From the NCBI RefSeq assembly GCF_034702125.1, contig NC_085861.1, positions 981,394-1,045,393 of the forward strand: a stretch of 64,000 nt of DNA, given 5' to 3'. This DNA comes from Engraulis encrasicolus (lineage: Eukaryota > Chordata > Actinopteri > Clupeiformes > Engraulidae). The notes beneath the pieces are model-generated. The model searched no databases. It saw nothing but the letters and a program-made list of their open reading frames with translations, and was not told the DNA's origin. This document shows positions 27,396-40,770 of this stretch, piece by piece. How positions within the stretch are numbered: position 1 is the first letter of the stretch; each line of letters opens with the position of its first letter. Position numbers and translations under genes: made by a program.

Positions 27396-27696
27396 TCTAG
27401 CCCCTGCTTTGTGTTGTGTTTGTACCAGGGCCGGCACCACGGGGGTGGGGGGGGGGGGGCAAGTTGCTGTGACCCCCCAGGGCTTATTCACCTAAACATG
27501 CTGATATGGTCATTAATATGCAACAAATTAGTTTTTTTCTGAATATGTAAATATAAAGTATAAGATAAAATTCCACCAGTGCTTAACCACCATAGCCCTA
27601 ATAAAGAAATAAATCGATCGACTTATGATTAATTGATAAGCGACGTTTTCAACCCGAAATCTGAATGTTTCTCCAAAAAAAAATGGTGTGACTGTA

Positions 27697-27898
27697 CATG
27701 CTATTAAGTATGAACCATGAGACTTGGTTGGAATCTGGTTGTGGCTGTTCATGCTATTGAGTATGGGGTATGAACCATGAGACTTAGTTGGAGTCTGGTT
27801 GTGGCTGTTCATGCTATTGAGTATGGGGTATGAACCATGAGACTTAGTTGGAGTCTGGTTGTGGCTGTTCATGCTATTGAGTATGAACCATGAGACTT
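27697..27898. repeat. 60-bp minisatellite, ~3.3 units
   Basis: Units start TGAACCATGAGACTTAG and contain GTCTGGTTGTGGCTGTTCAT and GCTATTGAGTATG, with exact 60-bp spacing at 27721, 27781 and 27841. The outer copies are shortened by loss of GGGGTATG. A conserved repeat without unique spacers, so not CRISPR-like. Confidence 0.93.
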
Positions 27899-27899
27899 A

Positions 27900-28085
27900 C
27901 AGTGAGGAAAATAAGTATTTGATCCATTGCTGATTTTGTTGGTTTGCCCACTAATAAAGACATGATCATTCTATAATATTAATGATAAAATGTATTCTAA
28001 TATGGAGAGACAGAATATCAAAAAGAAAATCCAGAAAATAACTTTGAAGAATATATTTTAATTGATTTGTTTATTTCCAGAATTC
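27900..28085 (+). mobile_element. Tc1-like transposon 5' terminal fragment
   Basis: Begins CAGTGAGGAAAATAAGTATT directly after TA (27898-27899) and joins the end of the minisatellite. This terminus is a common fish Tc1-like end. The transposase and right end are absent. Confidence 0.7.
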
Positions 28086-28408
28086 ATGCTGCCCATTCAC
28101 TAATGTTACCTTTTTCATGAATGCTTACTACCAGCATCAAATTCTAAGTATTCATTATAACTGGAAAAATTGCACTTTTCATACATGAAAAGGGGGATCT
28201 TCTCCACGGTCCGAAATTTTGAATTTCCAAAAATAGCCATTTTTAGCTGCAAAAATGACTCTACTTGGACCATACTAGAAAATATTTGTTTATTACTTAG
28301 TAAACTTTCATGTAAAGATCAAATATGACAATGGGCAGCCCAGTTTCAATGAACAGCATAGATGCAGTACCTTTTTTGACCATTTCCTGCACAGTGTACC
28401 TTTAAAGT
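28086..28408 (-). mobile_element. DNA-transposon terminal fragment
   Basis: On the - strand the end reads CTTTAAAGGTACACTGTGCA and GGAAATGGTCAAAAAAGGTA. A closely related end is at 31117-31180. The element interior here includes GAAAAGGGGGATCTTCTCC. Its partner terminus was not found, so the left boundary is approximate. Confidence 0.55.
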
Positions 28409-28748
28409 TATAGGAAATGGGTGGAAATAGATATCACCATTTTTACTTTTTAATGATCTTTTAAGCAATGCTTAATTTACAGTGGGCTCTTATATCTTGT
28501 CCAGGTGTTGGGGGGTGGGGTCAATTACCTGCAATGAGATCAGACCAATTTAGCCAAACCAAGACCTGTGAATGTCAAGTCTTGAAATGTGTGTCTCTCT
28601 CTTGCTATCATTTGACTCTGAAGAAGGTGTAGCAACACAGAAACGTTGGTCGCGTGTGTGCACAAAATAAAGTCTTGAAAACTAAGCTGCAGTGTGCTCC
28701 AGCTTCTCCTTTCCAGTGATGTCTGTCCCACTGTGATGCACCTGCAAG
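28409..28748. repeat. dispersed-repeat remnant
   Basis: Contains CTGAAGAAGGTGTAGCAACA and CAGAAACGTTGG near 28618-28650, a motif typical of fish dispersed repeats, then AATAAAGTCTTGAAAAC. The following hAT element was inserted into its continuation (sequence resumes at 29508). Confidence 0.45.
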
Positions 28749-29499
28749 CAGGGTTGCCAGATGAGGCTGATGATTTCCAGCCCAAAAAATGCTCAAAACC
28801 AGCCTAGAAGCTCAAAATCCCGCCCAATTCTATGGGGCACCTAAGTCTCCACCCCTTCCGGGCGGATCGTGGGGCTGGGAACGCAAATCCTGTAATGAAC
28901 TGATCAAAGCTATTTTCCGATCCACCTCGCATTTCCCCGTCGATCACACATATTCTGTGCCTCAGAATTAATAACAACCAATGGCGTGTTTGTTGACTCC
29001 ACTTGGCAAGCGATTTTTGAGTTGTTTGTGTGCAAAAATATGTTATTATTTGGACTACACAACAGATGTCGCACGTCCGACGTGCAGCCACAGTGCAGCG
29101 GTAGGGTTGGCTGTGCCTCGGTTCACGTCAGATATGAGAGGCGCACGTGTAGTCTCTAACACAGTTTTGCACAAAAGCTAAAATAACGTTTCTTGCGTGT
29201 CGAAAATGAGTGGTCTTACGACGCAAATCTAAACCTTTCAAATTCACTGTCATCATATGTGAAATCCGGAGCACATGCCAAACGGGATGAGGATTTAGCT
29301 TGACTCGCTCCATTAACTCGTATTCAAAATTTGGAGCGCTCCAGCCCCACGGATTGGAAGAAGAAGGGCGTGACTTAGGTGCCCCATTGATTTCTATGGC
29401 TAAAATTGGGCGGGTTTTTCTGCTAAATGCCATTTTACCCGCACACGACCATCCTAAGCAGCCCAATTGGGCGGGAAACAGCCCAATCTGGCAACACTG
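28749..29499. mobile_element. non-autonomous hAT element, 751 bp
   Basis: Inverted ends CAGGGTTGCCAGAT and ATCTGGCAACACTG are flanked by a perfect 8-bp duplication CCTGCAAG (28741-28748 and 29500-29507). Subterminal sequences also pair: CCCGCCCAATT...ATGGGGCACCTAAGTC with its complement near 29365-29420. The interior has a high CpG count for this window but no transposase frame. Confidence 0.9.
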
Positions 29500-29507
29500 C
29501 CTGCAAG

Positions 29508-29710
29508 CTGAGGGAGGGATGATGTGTAGAGTCCCAAATAACTGGGTGTGGCCTGTGGAACTTGAGCATTGCAGTGCATTATGGGGATTGTCACAAATCC
29601 ACAAGGACTAAAAAGTCATTTTCTGCCTTTTCTTGGCCAAGAAGGCACCAAATTAGAAATGTATGCTACTATTCTACTATAAATATGACCCACTTTCAGT
29701 AACATATTCA
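29508..29710. other. no gene recognised
   Basis: Short stretch between the hAT element and the LINE. Nothing recognised. Confidence 0.5.
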
Positions 29711-30210
29711 TGTCTCCACCGGTGGAATGCCCCTTTAAATTCCTGGGGGTGACTGTGGCTGATGATCTGTCCTGGGGTACACAGATAGCCTCAGCCGTGG
29801 GTAAGGCCCAGCAAAGACTTTACTTCTTGAGGAAGTTAAGAGGCTATCACATCCCCAGACCGCTGCTGGTGAACTTTTACAACTGTGCGATCAGCAGCGT
29901 TCTGATGTATGGGTCTTTGGTGTGGTACTCAGGCTCCACAAAAGCAGACCAGCAGGCACTCCAGCGTGTGGTGAAAACAGCACAGAGAATCACTGGGTCA
30001 CCTCTCCCAGAGATAGGTACCATCTACACCACACGCTGTCTACGAAGAGTGCAAAATATTTTGCAAGACTGTCACCACCCTGCTTACCACCTGTTCCAAC
30101 TGCTTCCCTCAGGCAGAAGATACAGGTCATTACAGGCACGAACTACAAGACTTTCTAATAGCCTGTACCCTGAAGCCATTAGACTGCTTAATTCTAGTGC
30201 TCTTACATAG
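29711..30210 (+). mobile_element. 5'-truncated LINE (CR1/L2/Rex1 group)
   Basis: An open frame of about 165 codons covers only the end of the reverse-transcriptase protein: FKFLGVTVADDLSWG, KAQQRLYFLRKLR, LLPSGRRYRSLQARTTR, ending ALT and stop TAG at 30208. It aligns along its length with the LINE at 3368, sharing KAQQRLYFLR, VESILTYC/ISSVLMYG and the PSGRR box, but is a different subfamily. The F/YADD catalytic box is missing because truncation lies downstream of it. A TG tract replaces a recognisable LINE tail. Confidence 0.83.
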
Positions 30211-30305
30211 GTCTCTGGACTGGTGTTCTGTGATTTTTCCTTTTAAGGTAATTTTTCCTTACTGTAACATCCTATTGATTTGTTTATTCATTCATGTGTG
30301 CATAC

Positions 30306-31386
<1,081 letters not shown>

Positions 31387-32519
31387 TAGTAGGGTTGGAA
31401 AGGGGGGTCCACGCGCACCCCCCGGCTTTTTTTACGCCACCTGATTTTTTTGTATCTTTAGAGTGTCTACTTCCAGAATCTGCCAGGTGCCAAGCTGAAA
31501 TAATGTCCCATGGCCTTCCTTTTTAACCATTTAATGCACCTGACAGGAAACCAACAGATTGAAGCAATGACAGAGAATAGGTCATAACATTTGAAGTAAA
31601 CTACAGACAAATTAACACATTTTCCCATACAATATTGACCTGAGGAATGAATTTAAGTTGTTGTTTTTGACTTTTGACAACATTTAAACAGCATATTTGC
31701 TCAGAAACAGCAATAAAATGACCCAAAATATGTAGACACTCAACTATCTTTTTATTCTTTTGAGTGTTGTTGTCTCTTTTTCATCACCTGCTCTTCCTTT
31801 ATCATTTGCAGTGTAAATGTGAGTATTATATCGCGTATTAAGCTGAAATTATGACCCCCAGTCTCCATTTTTGACCCTTTAATGCGCCTGACTGAAACCC
31901 AACAGACTGAAACAATGATACAGAATAGGTCATAACTTTTGAAGTAAACCACATACAGAGACAAATTAACACATTTACCCTCACAATATTGACCTGAGGA
32001 ATGCTATTAAGTTGTTGTCTTTGACATTTCACAACATTTGAACAGCATTTTTGGTCATAATCAGCAATAAAATGGGCTAAAATATGTAGACTCTCAAGTA
32101 TCTTTTCATTATTTTGAGTTTTATTGTCTTTTTGTCCACCACCTGCTATTCCTTTATCATTTGCAGTGTAAATGTGACTATTACGTATATCGGGTTTTAT
32201 GCTGAAATAATGACCCACAGTCTCCATTTTTAACCTTTTAATGCGCCTGACTGGAAACCGGCAGATTGAAACAATGATGCAGAATGGGTCATAACTTTGG
32301 ATGTAAACATCATACAGAGAGATTAACACATTTCCCCATACAATGTTGACCCAATGAATGATAAAGTTCTTGTCTTTGACATTTGACAACATCTGCTCTT
32401 CATTCATAATTTACATTTAAAAGTGTATTAAGAGTATTATGCTGGAATAATGACACACAGGGTTCATTTGTAACCCTTCAATGGACCTGAATGGAACCAG
32501 CAGATTGCAACAATGATAC

Positions 32520-32860
32520 AACTCATTGGGCAGTCATGGGTAATTTGGGCAGTCATAGGTAAGCAGTTAGAGCGTCAGACTTGTATCCCAAAGGTTGCCG
32601 GTTCGACTCCCGACCCGCCAGGGTGGGGGTAATCAACCAGTGCTCTCCCCCATCCTCCTCCATGACTGAGGTACCCTGAGCATGAACCCGTCCCGCCGCA
32701 CTGCTCCCCAGGGGCGCCACTGAGGGCTGCCCCTTTGCTCGGGTGAGGCATAAATGCAATTGCATTGTGTGCACTTGTGTGCTGTGGAGTGCTGTGTCAC
32801 AATGACAATGGGAGTTGGAGTTTCCCAATGGGCTTTCACTTTATTTCTTTCAATGGAGGT
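32520..32860 (+). mobile_element. tRNA-derived SINE inside foldback copy 2
   Basis: A box near 32557-32570 (AGGTAAGCAGTTAGAGCG) and B box GGTTCGACTCC at 32600-32610. The head GGGCAGTCAT appears twice (32528 and 32548). It occupies the same position relative to the host element as the SINE in copy 1, so it was already present when the copies separated. Confidence 0.78.
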
Positions 32861-33282
32861 TAACTTTTGAAGTAAACCATAGTACAGAGAAAAGGTAACC
32901 CATTTTCCCATACAATACTGACCCAAGGAATGCAATGAACACTTTTTGGCCTTTTATCAACTTTTAAATGCGCTTCTGGACAAAAACTGCCTTTTAAAAA
33001 AGCCCTAAAATCTATAGAAATTAAACTGTCATTCTATTTTGGAGGATCACAGCAGCAAGCAACCCATCCACACTAGTGTTTTGTAGGTGCATGACTACCT
33101 GAATAATGCACTATCTTGATCCAAGTGACCAGATTTGTAAAGTTTGTCAGCCATGAGTGTGTTTTACACTGGCATGTTTCTCTGTCCTGTACATTTGGCA
33201 TAACAAGCCAAACAGTCTATGTCTGCAGAAAAAGGTGAAAGACACATCTTCATGTTACAAATTACATGTGGAGGTTTTGCAA

Positions 33283-33434
33283 AAAGAAAAAGGAAAGAAT
33301 ATACGCACACCACAGATGCTCCCTTGTCGTGAGACACTTGACGAAGACCTTACAGGTCGAGACGTTGTGTGAGCTTTTCACACGTTAAATGATGACAAGG
33401 GAGCTTCTGTGGTGTGCGGATATTCTTTCCTTTT
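33283..33434. mobile_element. nested hairpin element inside foldback copy 2
   Basis: Mirror image of 22438-22589, with the same arms (AAGGAAAGAATATACGCACAC and GTGTGCGGATATTCTTTCC). Confidence 0.65.
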
Positions 33435-34885
33435 TTCTTGTGTGTTCTTTTATGCACCCACGGCAATTGCTTTTTGGGATGTGCCTTTACCTCACATTTT
33501 TGGAAGGTTTTGCTAATAAGTCTTAAAGAAGCCTCATTTGTTTCTTGAACCTCTGATGATGGTGCTAGTTGGTTATTAAGTGGAAGATATATTTTGAAAA
33601 TGAGATACTGTTTCAATCTGAAACTCAATAACATAATCAAATGTATACTTTAAATGAGCAATGAGAAGCACCCAATAAAACTTGAAAGAATGAAAAAAGA
33701 CTGCTTATTTTCTACACATTTTGGGTATTTTGATGCTATTTTTGTCCAGGAACACAGTTTAAACGTTGATGACAGTCCTTCACAAGTGCTTCATTGCATT
33801 TCTTGGTTCAGTATTGTATGGGAAATGGGTTAGCTTTTCTTCTCTTTGTGGCTTACTTCAAAAGTCTTTTTTATAAAGTATTATACGTTTAAATGTTGTC
33901 AAATGTCAAATCAACAACTTAATTTCATTCTTCAGCTTAGTATTGTATATCAAAATGTGTTCATTTTTCTCTGTATATAGTTTAATTCAAAAGTTATGAC
34001 CCATTCTGTATCATTGTTTCAATCTGTTCCAGTCAGGCGCATTAAAGGGTTAAAAATAGAGACTGTGGGTCCTTATTTCAGCCTAAACCCAATATAATAG
34101 TCACATGTACAATGCAAATGATAAAGGAGGAGCCGGTGGTGGACAAAAGACAATGAAATTCAAAAGAATGAAAAGATACTTGAGTGTCTACATATTTTAG
34201 GCCATTTTATTGCAGATTATGACCAAAAATGCTGTTTAAATGTTCTGAAATGTCAAAGACAACTACTTAATAGCATTCCTCAGGTCAATATTGTGAGGGT
34301 CAATGTGTTAATTTGTCTCTGTATGTAGTTTACTTCAAAAGTTATGACCCATTTTGTATCATTGTTTCAGTCTGTCAGGCCCATTAAAGGGACAAAAATG
34401 GAGACTGGGGGTCATAATTTCATCTTAATACGCGATATAACACTCACATTTACACTGCAAATGATAAAGGAAGAGCAGTTGATGAAAAAGAGACAACAAA
34501 TCTCAAAAGAATGAAAAGATAGTTGAGTGTCTACATATTTTGGGTCATTTTATTGCTGTTTCTGAGCAAATATGCTGTTTAAATGTTGTCAAAAGTCAAA
34601 AACAACAACTTAAATTCATTCCTCAGGTCAATATTGCATGGGAAAATGTGTTAATTTGTCTCTGTATGTAGTTTACTTCAAAAGTTATGACCTATTCTCT
34701 GTCATTGCTTCAATCTGTTGGGTTCCTGTCAGGTGCATTAAATGGTTAAAAATGAAGGCCATGGGACATTATTTCAGCTTGGCACCTGGCAGATTCTGGA
34801 AGTAGACACTCTAAAGATACAAAAAAATCAGGTGGCGTAAAAAAAGCCGGGGGGTGCGCGTGGACCCCCCTTTCCAACCCTACTA

Positions 34886-36639
34886 CTATTTAAATTGAGT
34901 ATAAACACAACTGTACAAAAAAGCAGGTTTCAGAGGTCTTCAAAAAGTGCAAGAAAACACACAATAAATATATCTAGACAAGACTTTTGAAGTTTGAATC
35001 TTGTAAACAAATGTATTGGCTGCATAAAAGTAAAAAGGGCATTTATAAATGTTTGTTGTTTTCATACAAAATGCAAAAAAGAAACACTATGTCAGGCCAC
35101 TGCCTGTCTCATTTGAATACTAATGTTACAGCCATTTTGATACTTTTTATGTTTCGGCCTTATAAGATAATATTTTGGGTTAAATGTAAGATATTTGATT
35201 ATTATGTGGAAGATTAACTGAATGTTTATGGATGGATTATGTTTAGTTTTTGTTTTTATGTTTATTACTTTAAGTGACGGGTGACCTTTTGGGATGACGT
35301 CATCTGTCATATGGCATTTAGCCGGGTTTTGGGTTGTTTGGAGTTGAATGGGGAAACGCAGCCCGGTCTGATACATTATTTCGACCGTACTCACTTAAAT
35401 CTATCACTGTTTCATATTACCTTCATTTAGTTGGACTGTCTTCTTTATTTTAATTGAGGTTTCATTCATCACTTTTACCATTCTGAACAACAATAAATAC
35501 TTTTGCACCGTACGATTGAGGAGTGCGCGTCCTGAAATCCCAGCCGAGGCCTAGTGCTTTTCCATTCCTTGGAACATCGAAAATTGGACTAACAACTAAT
35601 GAGATAGGTGTGAAAAACCTCTAATGGCCCACCCCCCCCTGTCAATCTCCATGTGCTCTGATAGCACACCCCCCTGTCACTCTCTTTGTCCTGTGTCCTG
35701 TGAATTGACAAGTGAGCAGCATGACTGTGTTTATCCTAGCTGAAAGGGGCGTGTTGTCACCTCTGAATAGCCACTCAAGCACCGGTACTTTACATGTGAA
35801 TAGCTATAGGTGTGGATGCTACAGGCAGAGAGTACAGAATATTTGAAGATTTCTTTTCACTTTCTTTAAATTGGGCCAGCTGTGTGTGTGTGTCTGATTC
35901 TCAATAGTAATTAGGCTACTGAGTGGAAGGGAGAATGCCCTTGCAAAACTTTAATTAATCCTTTAAAAAATATATATATATATATCATTACCTTTTCGCC
36001 GCTTTATTATAATTTTTTATTCTTTACATTATATATCCAGAGCTATAGCACCAAACCTTGTCAACATCACATGTTAGCACCCTGACTTTATAATAGTTCT
36101 GATAACATGTCCTATAGAAGAACACTAGCCCTGTGAAAAGGGAGCTCTGAATCTCTTCATTTTATTTCATTTCATTTGATTATGGCCCCATCTCTTTTTC
36201 TTTTCCCTTTTCTCTCCTTATGTTCCCCTTCTCTATTTATTTATTCATCTATTCATTCATTCATTCATTCATTCATTCATTCATTCATTCATTCATTCAT
36301 TCATTCATTCATTCATTTTGTCTATTCTCACACTCTTTCTCCTGGCTCTACAGAGGTTACGCTGGTTGATGGACTGAACAACTTAATTGATGAGTAGAAG
36401 CACAGTGGGGATGAATTATGTTATGTTTGTGTCCCTTGTTTTGGATTGCTCTCGGGGGTAGGGTTGGGGGGAGGGGTTTAATTTCAACAACTACAGATTT
36501 GCACATTTTAGGGAAGAATAAATAAGAGTAGCCTATTTAAAAACGGGTTGAAATTGTACCTAAAAAGACAAATGGGAAATAGCCTTTCAATATCACACTG
36601 TTCACCGGGCTTACAGGGGCCTGTCCCACCCCTGAGTTT
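34886..36639. other. no gene recognised; (ATTC)n at 36249-36316
   Basis: Mostly AT-rich. 35745-35884 resembles 24785-24943. A short TA tract lies at 35966-35983 and a TTCA tetranucleotide tract at 36249-36316. CTTTAAATTGGGCCAGCT at 35867-35884 recurs in part just after the L1 poly(A) tract (40727). Confidence 0.5.
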
Positions 36640-36728
36640 GGAGACTTGAACTCCACTTATCAGGGGTCGGCAGTAAGACCCTTTTCCTCTATATTCTAAT
36701 AATCTAATTAGATCAGCAATGTATAACT

Positions 36729-37586
36729 TTGGTAAATGGTTATAACCCACCTGGTGCAGGAGACGAAATGTTACAAAAGATACTTAAATTGGTAATGATG
36801 GAAGCAAAGGGTGTGCTGTTAATGGGCGGGGACTTCAATTTAATTATGAATAAAATAGATACTCAAAGTACAGGCAAACACAAGGCAGCAAAAGCCACAG
36901 CCTTATTGAAAAAAGCTGAAATAGAAATAGGATTACTGGATGTCTGGAGAACCCTGCATCCTCAAGAGAGAGGCTTTACCTTTTACTCAGACGCCCACAA
37001 AGTGTTTTCAAGACTAGATTACTATTTTATGTTTAAAGGAGACATTGCAAAAGTGTCTAGATGTGAAATATTACCAATCTGTACAACTGACCATGCCCCA
37101 GTAATAATAGAGCTACACTTAAATATAGAAAAAAATAAAACTTCTTGGAGAATGAACAACTCATTATTAGAAGATCAGGCTTTCAAAGAAAAAATGAATA
37201 ACAATATCAAATCCTTTTTTGAAATTAACGATAATGGGGAGGTGAGTAACACTACTATATGGGAAGCAGCTAAAGCAACAATAAGAGGAGAAATCATAGC
37301 CTACTCATCTTGGAAAAAGAAACAAAATGACAAAAATAGGAAAGAGTTAGAAACTAAGATCAAAGACCTGCAAAAAGAATATGAAAGGCTAAGAACAAAT
37401 GAATTAAGTAAACAACTAAATACAGTTAAAAAAGCATTAGAAGAAATAGATATTAAGGAGATAGAAAAAAAATTAACACTAAGTAAACAATTTCTTTTTG
37501 ATAACAGCCCTAAAGCATTGAAAACATTGTCATTTAAATTTAAAAAAAAAAAAACAGCAAGAAAAAGCAACGATCGCTATGGTTAA
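36729..37586 (+). pseudogene. L1 ORF2 segment 1: endonuclease C-terminal half and linker
   Basis: Contains LVNGYNPPGAG, the catalytic-site box GGDFNLIMNKIDTQS (the G-D-F-N of AP-type endonucleases), SRLDYYFM, and TTDHAPVIIEL with the active-site S/T-D-H triad. This is followed by a Lys/Glu-rich coiled-coil-like linker. The start codon is arbitrary: the sequence begins mid-domain. The frame is lost in an A-rich run near 37540-37553, a likely slippage or insertion site. Confidence 0.85.
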
Positions 37587-39381
37587 AGACGTAAATGGCA
37601 CCCTTCACAGGGGGAAATCAGGAATTGCGGCTTGCTTCAGGGAATTTTACCAACATTTATATACCCCAGAAAAACAAGTGAGTGATCTTGAAATCAGGAA
37701 CTACCTAAAACATTTAGATCTCCCTCTAGTGACCCAGACACAAAACAACTATTTAGTACAACCAATAGTAGAGGAAGAGATAGTAAAGGCGATTAAGAAA
37801 AGCAAAACTGGTAAAAGCCCAGGTACTGATGGATTTACCTATGAATTTTTCAAAGCATTCCAAAATGTATTAATACCAATCTTAAACAGGGTTTTCAATG
37901 ACATTCTGGAGACTGGGCTGTGGCCAAAAACCTGGGGTACAACCATGATTTCAGTAATCCACAAAGAAGGGAAGGATCCAGCAAACTGCTCCTCATATAG
38001 ACCAATATCATTATTAAATGTGGATCAAAAGTTATTTACAACAATTATGGCAAACAGACTTACAAACTTACTTCCTGACTTGATCAATCTTGATCAAACA
38101 GGATTTGTTAAAGATCGTCTACTAGGAGATAACATCAGAAGGACAATTAATATTATAGACTACACCCAAAGAACAAAAAATCAGATGCTAACACTAATGC
38201 TTGATGCCGAGAAGGCTTTCGAACGCTTACTATGGCCTTTCTTAATTGGTGTGTGTGAAAAATTCGGTTTTCATCATAAGTTCTTAAACTTGCTAAACGG
38301 GATGTATAACAACTCGACCGCCAGAGTAAGAGTAAATGGAACACTTTCTGAACTTTTCACGATTAAAAGGGGCACAAAACAAGGCGACCCACTATCGCCA
38401 CAGTTATTCGCCTTATGTATTGAACCTCTCGCAGAAAAAATAAGAAAAAATATGCAGATAAAAGGAGTGGTCATGGAGGACATGGAGCACAAAATAGCAC
38501 TGTATGCCGATGATGTGATTTTATATATGACAGATGTATGCAACTCATTACCAACATTAATGCAGGAAATAAGACAATATAGCTCCCTATCAGGATACAA
38601 ACTGAATCTTAGCAAAACGGAAGCAATGGAGGTCGGTAGTAAACTAAGTTGCACATTTAAAAAACAATATGAGTTCAAGTGGGAGCTGACCAAGGTAAAG
38701 TACCTGGGAGTGAATATTCCTAACAATCTTGAAAATCTGTACGCCTGTAACTATGGGAAGCTAGAAAACACGATAAAAAATGACTTAAATAGATGGAAAC
38801 TAATACCTTTTACATTATTAGAAAAAAATAGTATAATTAAAATGAATATCCTGTCACGTTTTCTGTTTCTGTTCCAAAATCTCCCACTCCTTGTACCAAA
38901 CGCTTCCTTCAAACAGTGGGATAACCTACTAAGGAAATTTCTATGGAATGAAAAGAAACCAAGAGTAAAAATTAAAACTTTACAACAATGCAAGGGAACG
39001 GGGGGTCTTGCACTGCCAAATTTTGCTAACTACTTCAACGCTGCACAGATAAAACCTATTCTAATCATGAACAACAAAAAGTGGAACCCAAAATGGAAAA
39101 TTATGGAAGCCGACCTGGTAGGGCAATGTAATGCGTGGTTCCCAAAAACTAAAACTAAATTACATTACTTCACTGCAAAACATACAGCAAAAATATGGAA
39201 AAGACTAAGTAGAGCAGTAAAGACCAATGATAAAGACTGGATATGCCTGGAGATATACAACAAGATCCAGAGTTTCTCCCAAATAAAGAGGATAGAGGCT
39301 TCAATCTATGGGAAAGTAAAGGTCTTGTGCGATTCTATCAAATGTATGAAGAAAAAGGCTTTGATTCTTTTGAAAACATAG
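37579..39381 (+). pseudogene. L1 ORF2 segment 2: reverse transcriptase
   Basis: 600 codons. Fingers motif KSPGTDGFTYEFF (near residue 80), YRPISLLNVDQKL, motif A LDAEKAFERLLW with its catalytic Asp, GTKQGDPLSPQLFAL, and the catalytic box Y-A-D-D at residues 309-312 (38503-38514), then LNLSKTEAM and LGVNIP. All catalytic aspartates are present. The true protein leaves this frame near 39230-39260, where similarity continues in the frame beginning at 39243; the last ~40 residues here are out of frame. Confidence 0.9.
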
Positions 39382-40169
39382 AAAGACGATATCAATTGCC
39401 TAGGAGCCACTTTTATAGATACTTGCAAGTAAGAAGTTATGTGAATAAAAATATAAAGATTGTAACCTTAGCCGAGATCCACCCCTTTGTAAGAGAAATA
39501 TTAAAAGTAATTGAAATCGGAAATATAAAAAATGTAACTGGACAAATTTACAGGATACTCCAACAGAACGAAGGAAAAATAAATCATATAAAAGAGAAGT
39601 GGGAAGATGAATTGAAAACGGCAATTTCTGAAAAGGAGTGGGAACAAACCTTCAAAGATATTTATAACCATTCAAAATCCATATACTGGCAGGAATTTGC
39701 ATGGAAAGTAAACATAAGGTACTTTAGAACACCATCAACAATAAAATACAAACAGTTTACTTCCAGTTGTTGGAGAAACTGTGGGAACAGTAATGCGGAT
39801 CACACACACATTTTCTTTACATGCGACAGATTAAAACCCTACTGGGAAAAGGTAATGGGGTCAATAAAGAATTTTTTGAGAACAGATGTCCCAATTCAGC
39901 AGCATAACATAATGCTTGGTATACTGCCTGATATAAGTATTGAACATATACATTTCTTTTGGGTTCTTAGAATCACTGCTTTGAAACAAATAACAAGGCA
40001 CTGGAAGATACCAGACGCACCTAATGTCAAAAAATGGGTAGCCTCAGTTCACGACATGTATGAAATGGAGAAAGTAACTTACAGTATTATTAAAAAGGAA
40101 AAGGTTTTCGAGAAAAGATGGGAACTTTACCTGTTAAAGAAACAAGAGGTATTTGGGAAAGATATATGA
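39243..40169 (+). pseudogene. L1 ORF2 segment 3: C-terminal region
   Basis: After a frameshift the C-terminal part continues with DPEFLPNKEDRGFNLWESKG, FENIERRYQLPRSHFYRYLQ, a Cys-containing stretch SSCWRNCGNSNADHTHIFFTC (Cys/His pattern of the L1 C-terminal motif) and the stop after FGKDI at 40167. This layout and length match L1-type ORF2 C-termini. Confidence 0.82.
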
Positions 40170-40239
40170 AAACATGGGGGAACGGGGTGGGGAAGTGTGA
40201 GGGTGAGGGTGAGTGTGAGGGGGAGGGGGAGGGGGAGGG

Positions 40240-40281
<42 letters not shown>

Positions 40282-40733
40282 TGGGTGTGGGTGTGTGTGT
40301 GTGTGTTTGTAGGTGGGTGGGGCGGGGGTTCTAGCGTAAAAGAGGTGACAAAGCCAATATAAGAATATGTATGAAAACCAAAGGCAAGGGATTTACTTTG
40401 TGTACTTTTTATTTATTTATTGAATCACTCTTCTTCTTTATCTATTTACTTTTTTTATTTATTATTTAACTTCCTTTTAGGAACAGAAGTGTGGTAAAGA
40501 AGAAGTATTCCTTTGTTCCAAGTCGCTGTCATTGTTGTTGTTTATGTGATGATTCAAGTTTTCTTTTTGTCTATTCTACTTTTTTTATTTTTTTATTATT
40601 ATATTTCTACACACAGGGTGTGATATAAAAAAATGGGTAAAAATGTGTGATATATGTGAAATGTAACAACAGAAAATGCTAAATGAATACATTGTTTCAC
40701 ACAATAAAGTATTAAAAAAAAAAAAATTGGGCC

Positions 40734-40770
40734 AGCTATATATATATATATTCATATATATATATATATA
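40734..40770. repeat. (TA)n microsatellite
   Basis: TA tract broken by TTC, immediately after the GGGCCAGC that follows the LINE poly(A). Confidence 0.9.

Larger units (their letters stand above)
31389..34883 (-). mobile_element. ~3.5-kb foldback composite transposon, copy 2 (inverted)
   Basis: Same termini as copy 1 (GTAGGGTTGGAAAGG and complement), TA on each side (31387-31388, 34884-34885). The internal order is reversed: the SINE is on the + strand here and the hairpin at 33283-33434 is mirrored. A 71-codon frame across the hairpin flank translates identically in both copies (22502-22717 on -, 33157-33372 on +), so divergence is very low at least in the centre. Non-autonomous; no transposase. 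Confidence 0.88.
36640..40726 (+). mobile_element. 5'-truncated L1-type LINE
   Basis: Three overlapping frame segments encode, in order, the end of an apurinic-type endonuclease, a full reverse transcriptase and the C-terminal region of an L1/Tx1-class ORF2. AATAAA at ~40702 and a poly(A) run at 40713-40725 mark the 3' end. A readable homologous frame can be followed upstream of 36729 to about 36660 but is broken by TAA at 36705. ORF1 and the first part of the endonuclease are missing. The 3' UTR holds a G-rich GGGAGGGGGAGGG and (GAGAGT)n tract (40195-40300), which such elements often carry. Two frameshifts and at least one stop make it inactive. Confidence 0.88.

Noticed and set aside
27528..27872. 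Minus-strand frame with repeated SMNSHNQTPTKSHGSYPILN
   Set aside because: It is the translation of a 60-bp minisatellite (60 is divisible by 3), not a repeat protein with supporting evidence.
32548..32625. Possible functional tRNA gene with A and B boxes
   Set aside because: The acceptor and anticodon arms do not pair, and the sequence continues as a SINE body present in two copies.
37301..37570. Minus-strand frames opposite the L1 element (also at 38153-38993 and 39400)
   Set aside because: Shadows of the plus-strand endonuclease and reverse-transcriptase coding sequence.
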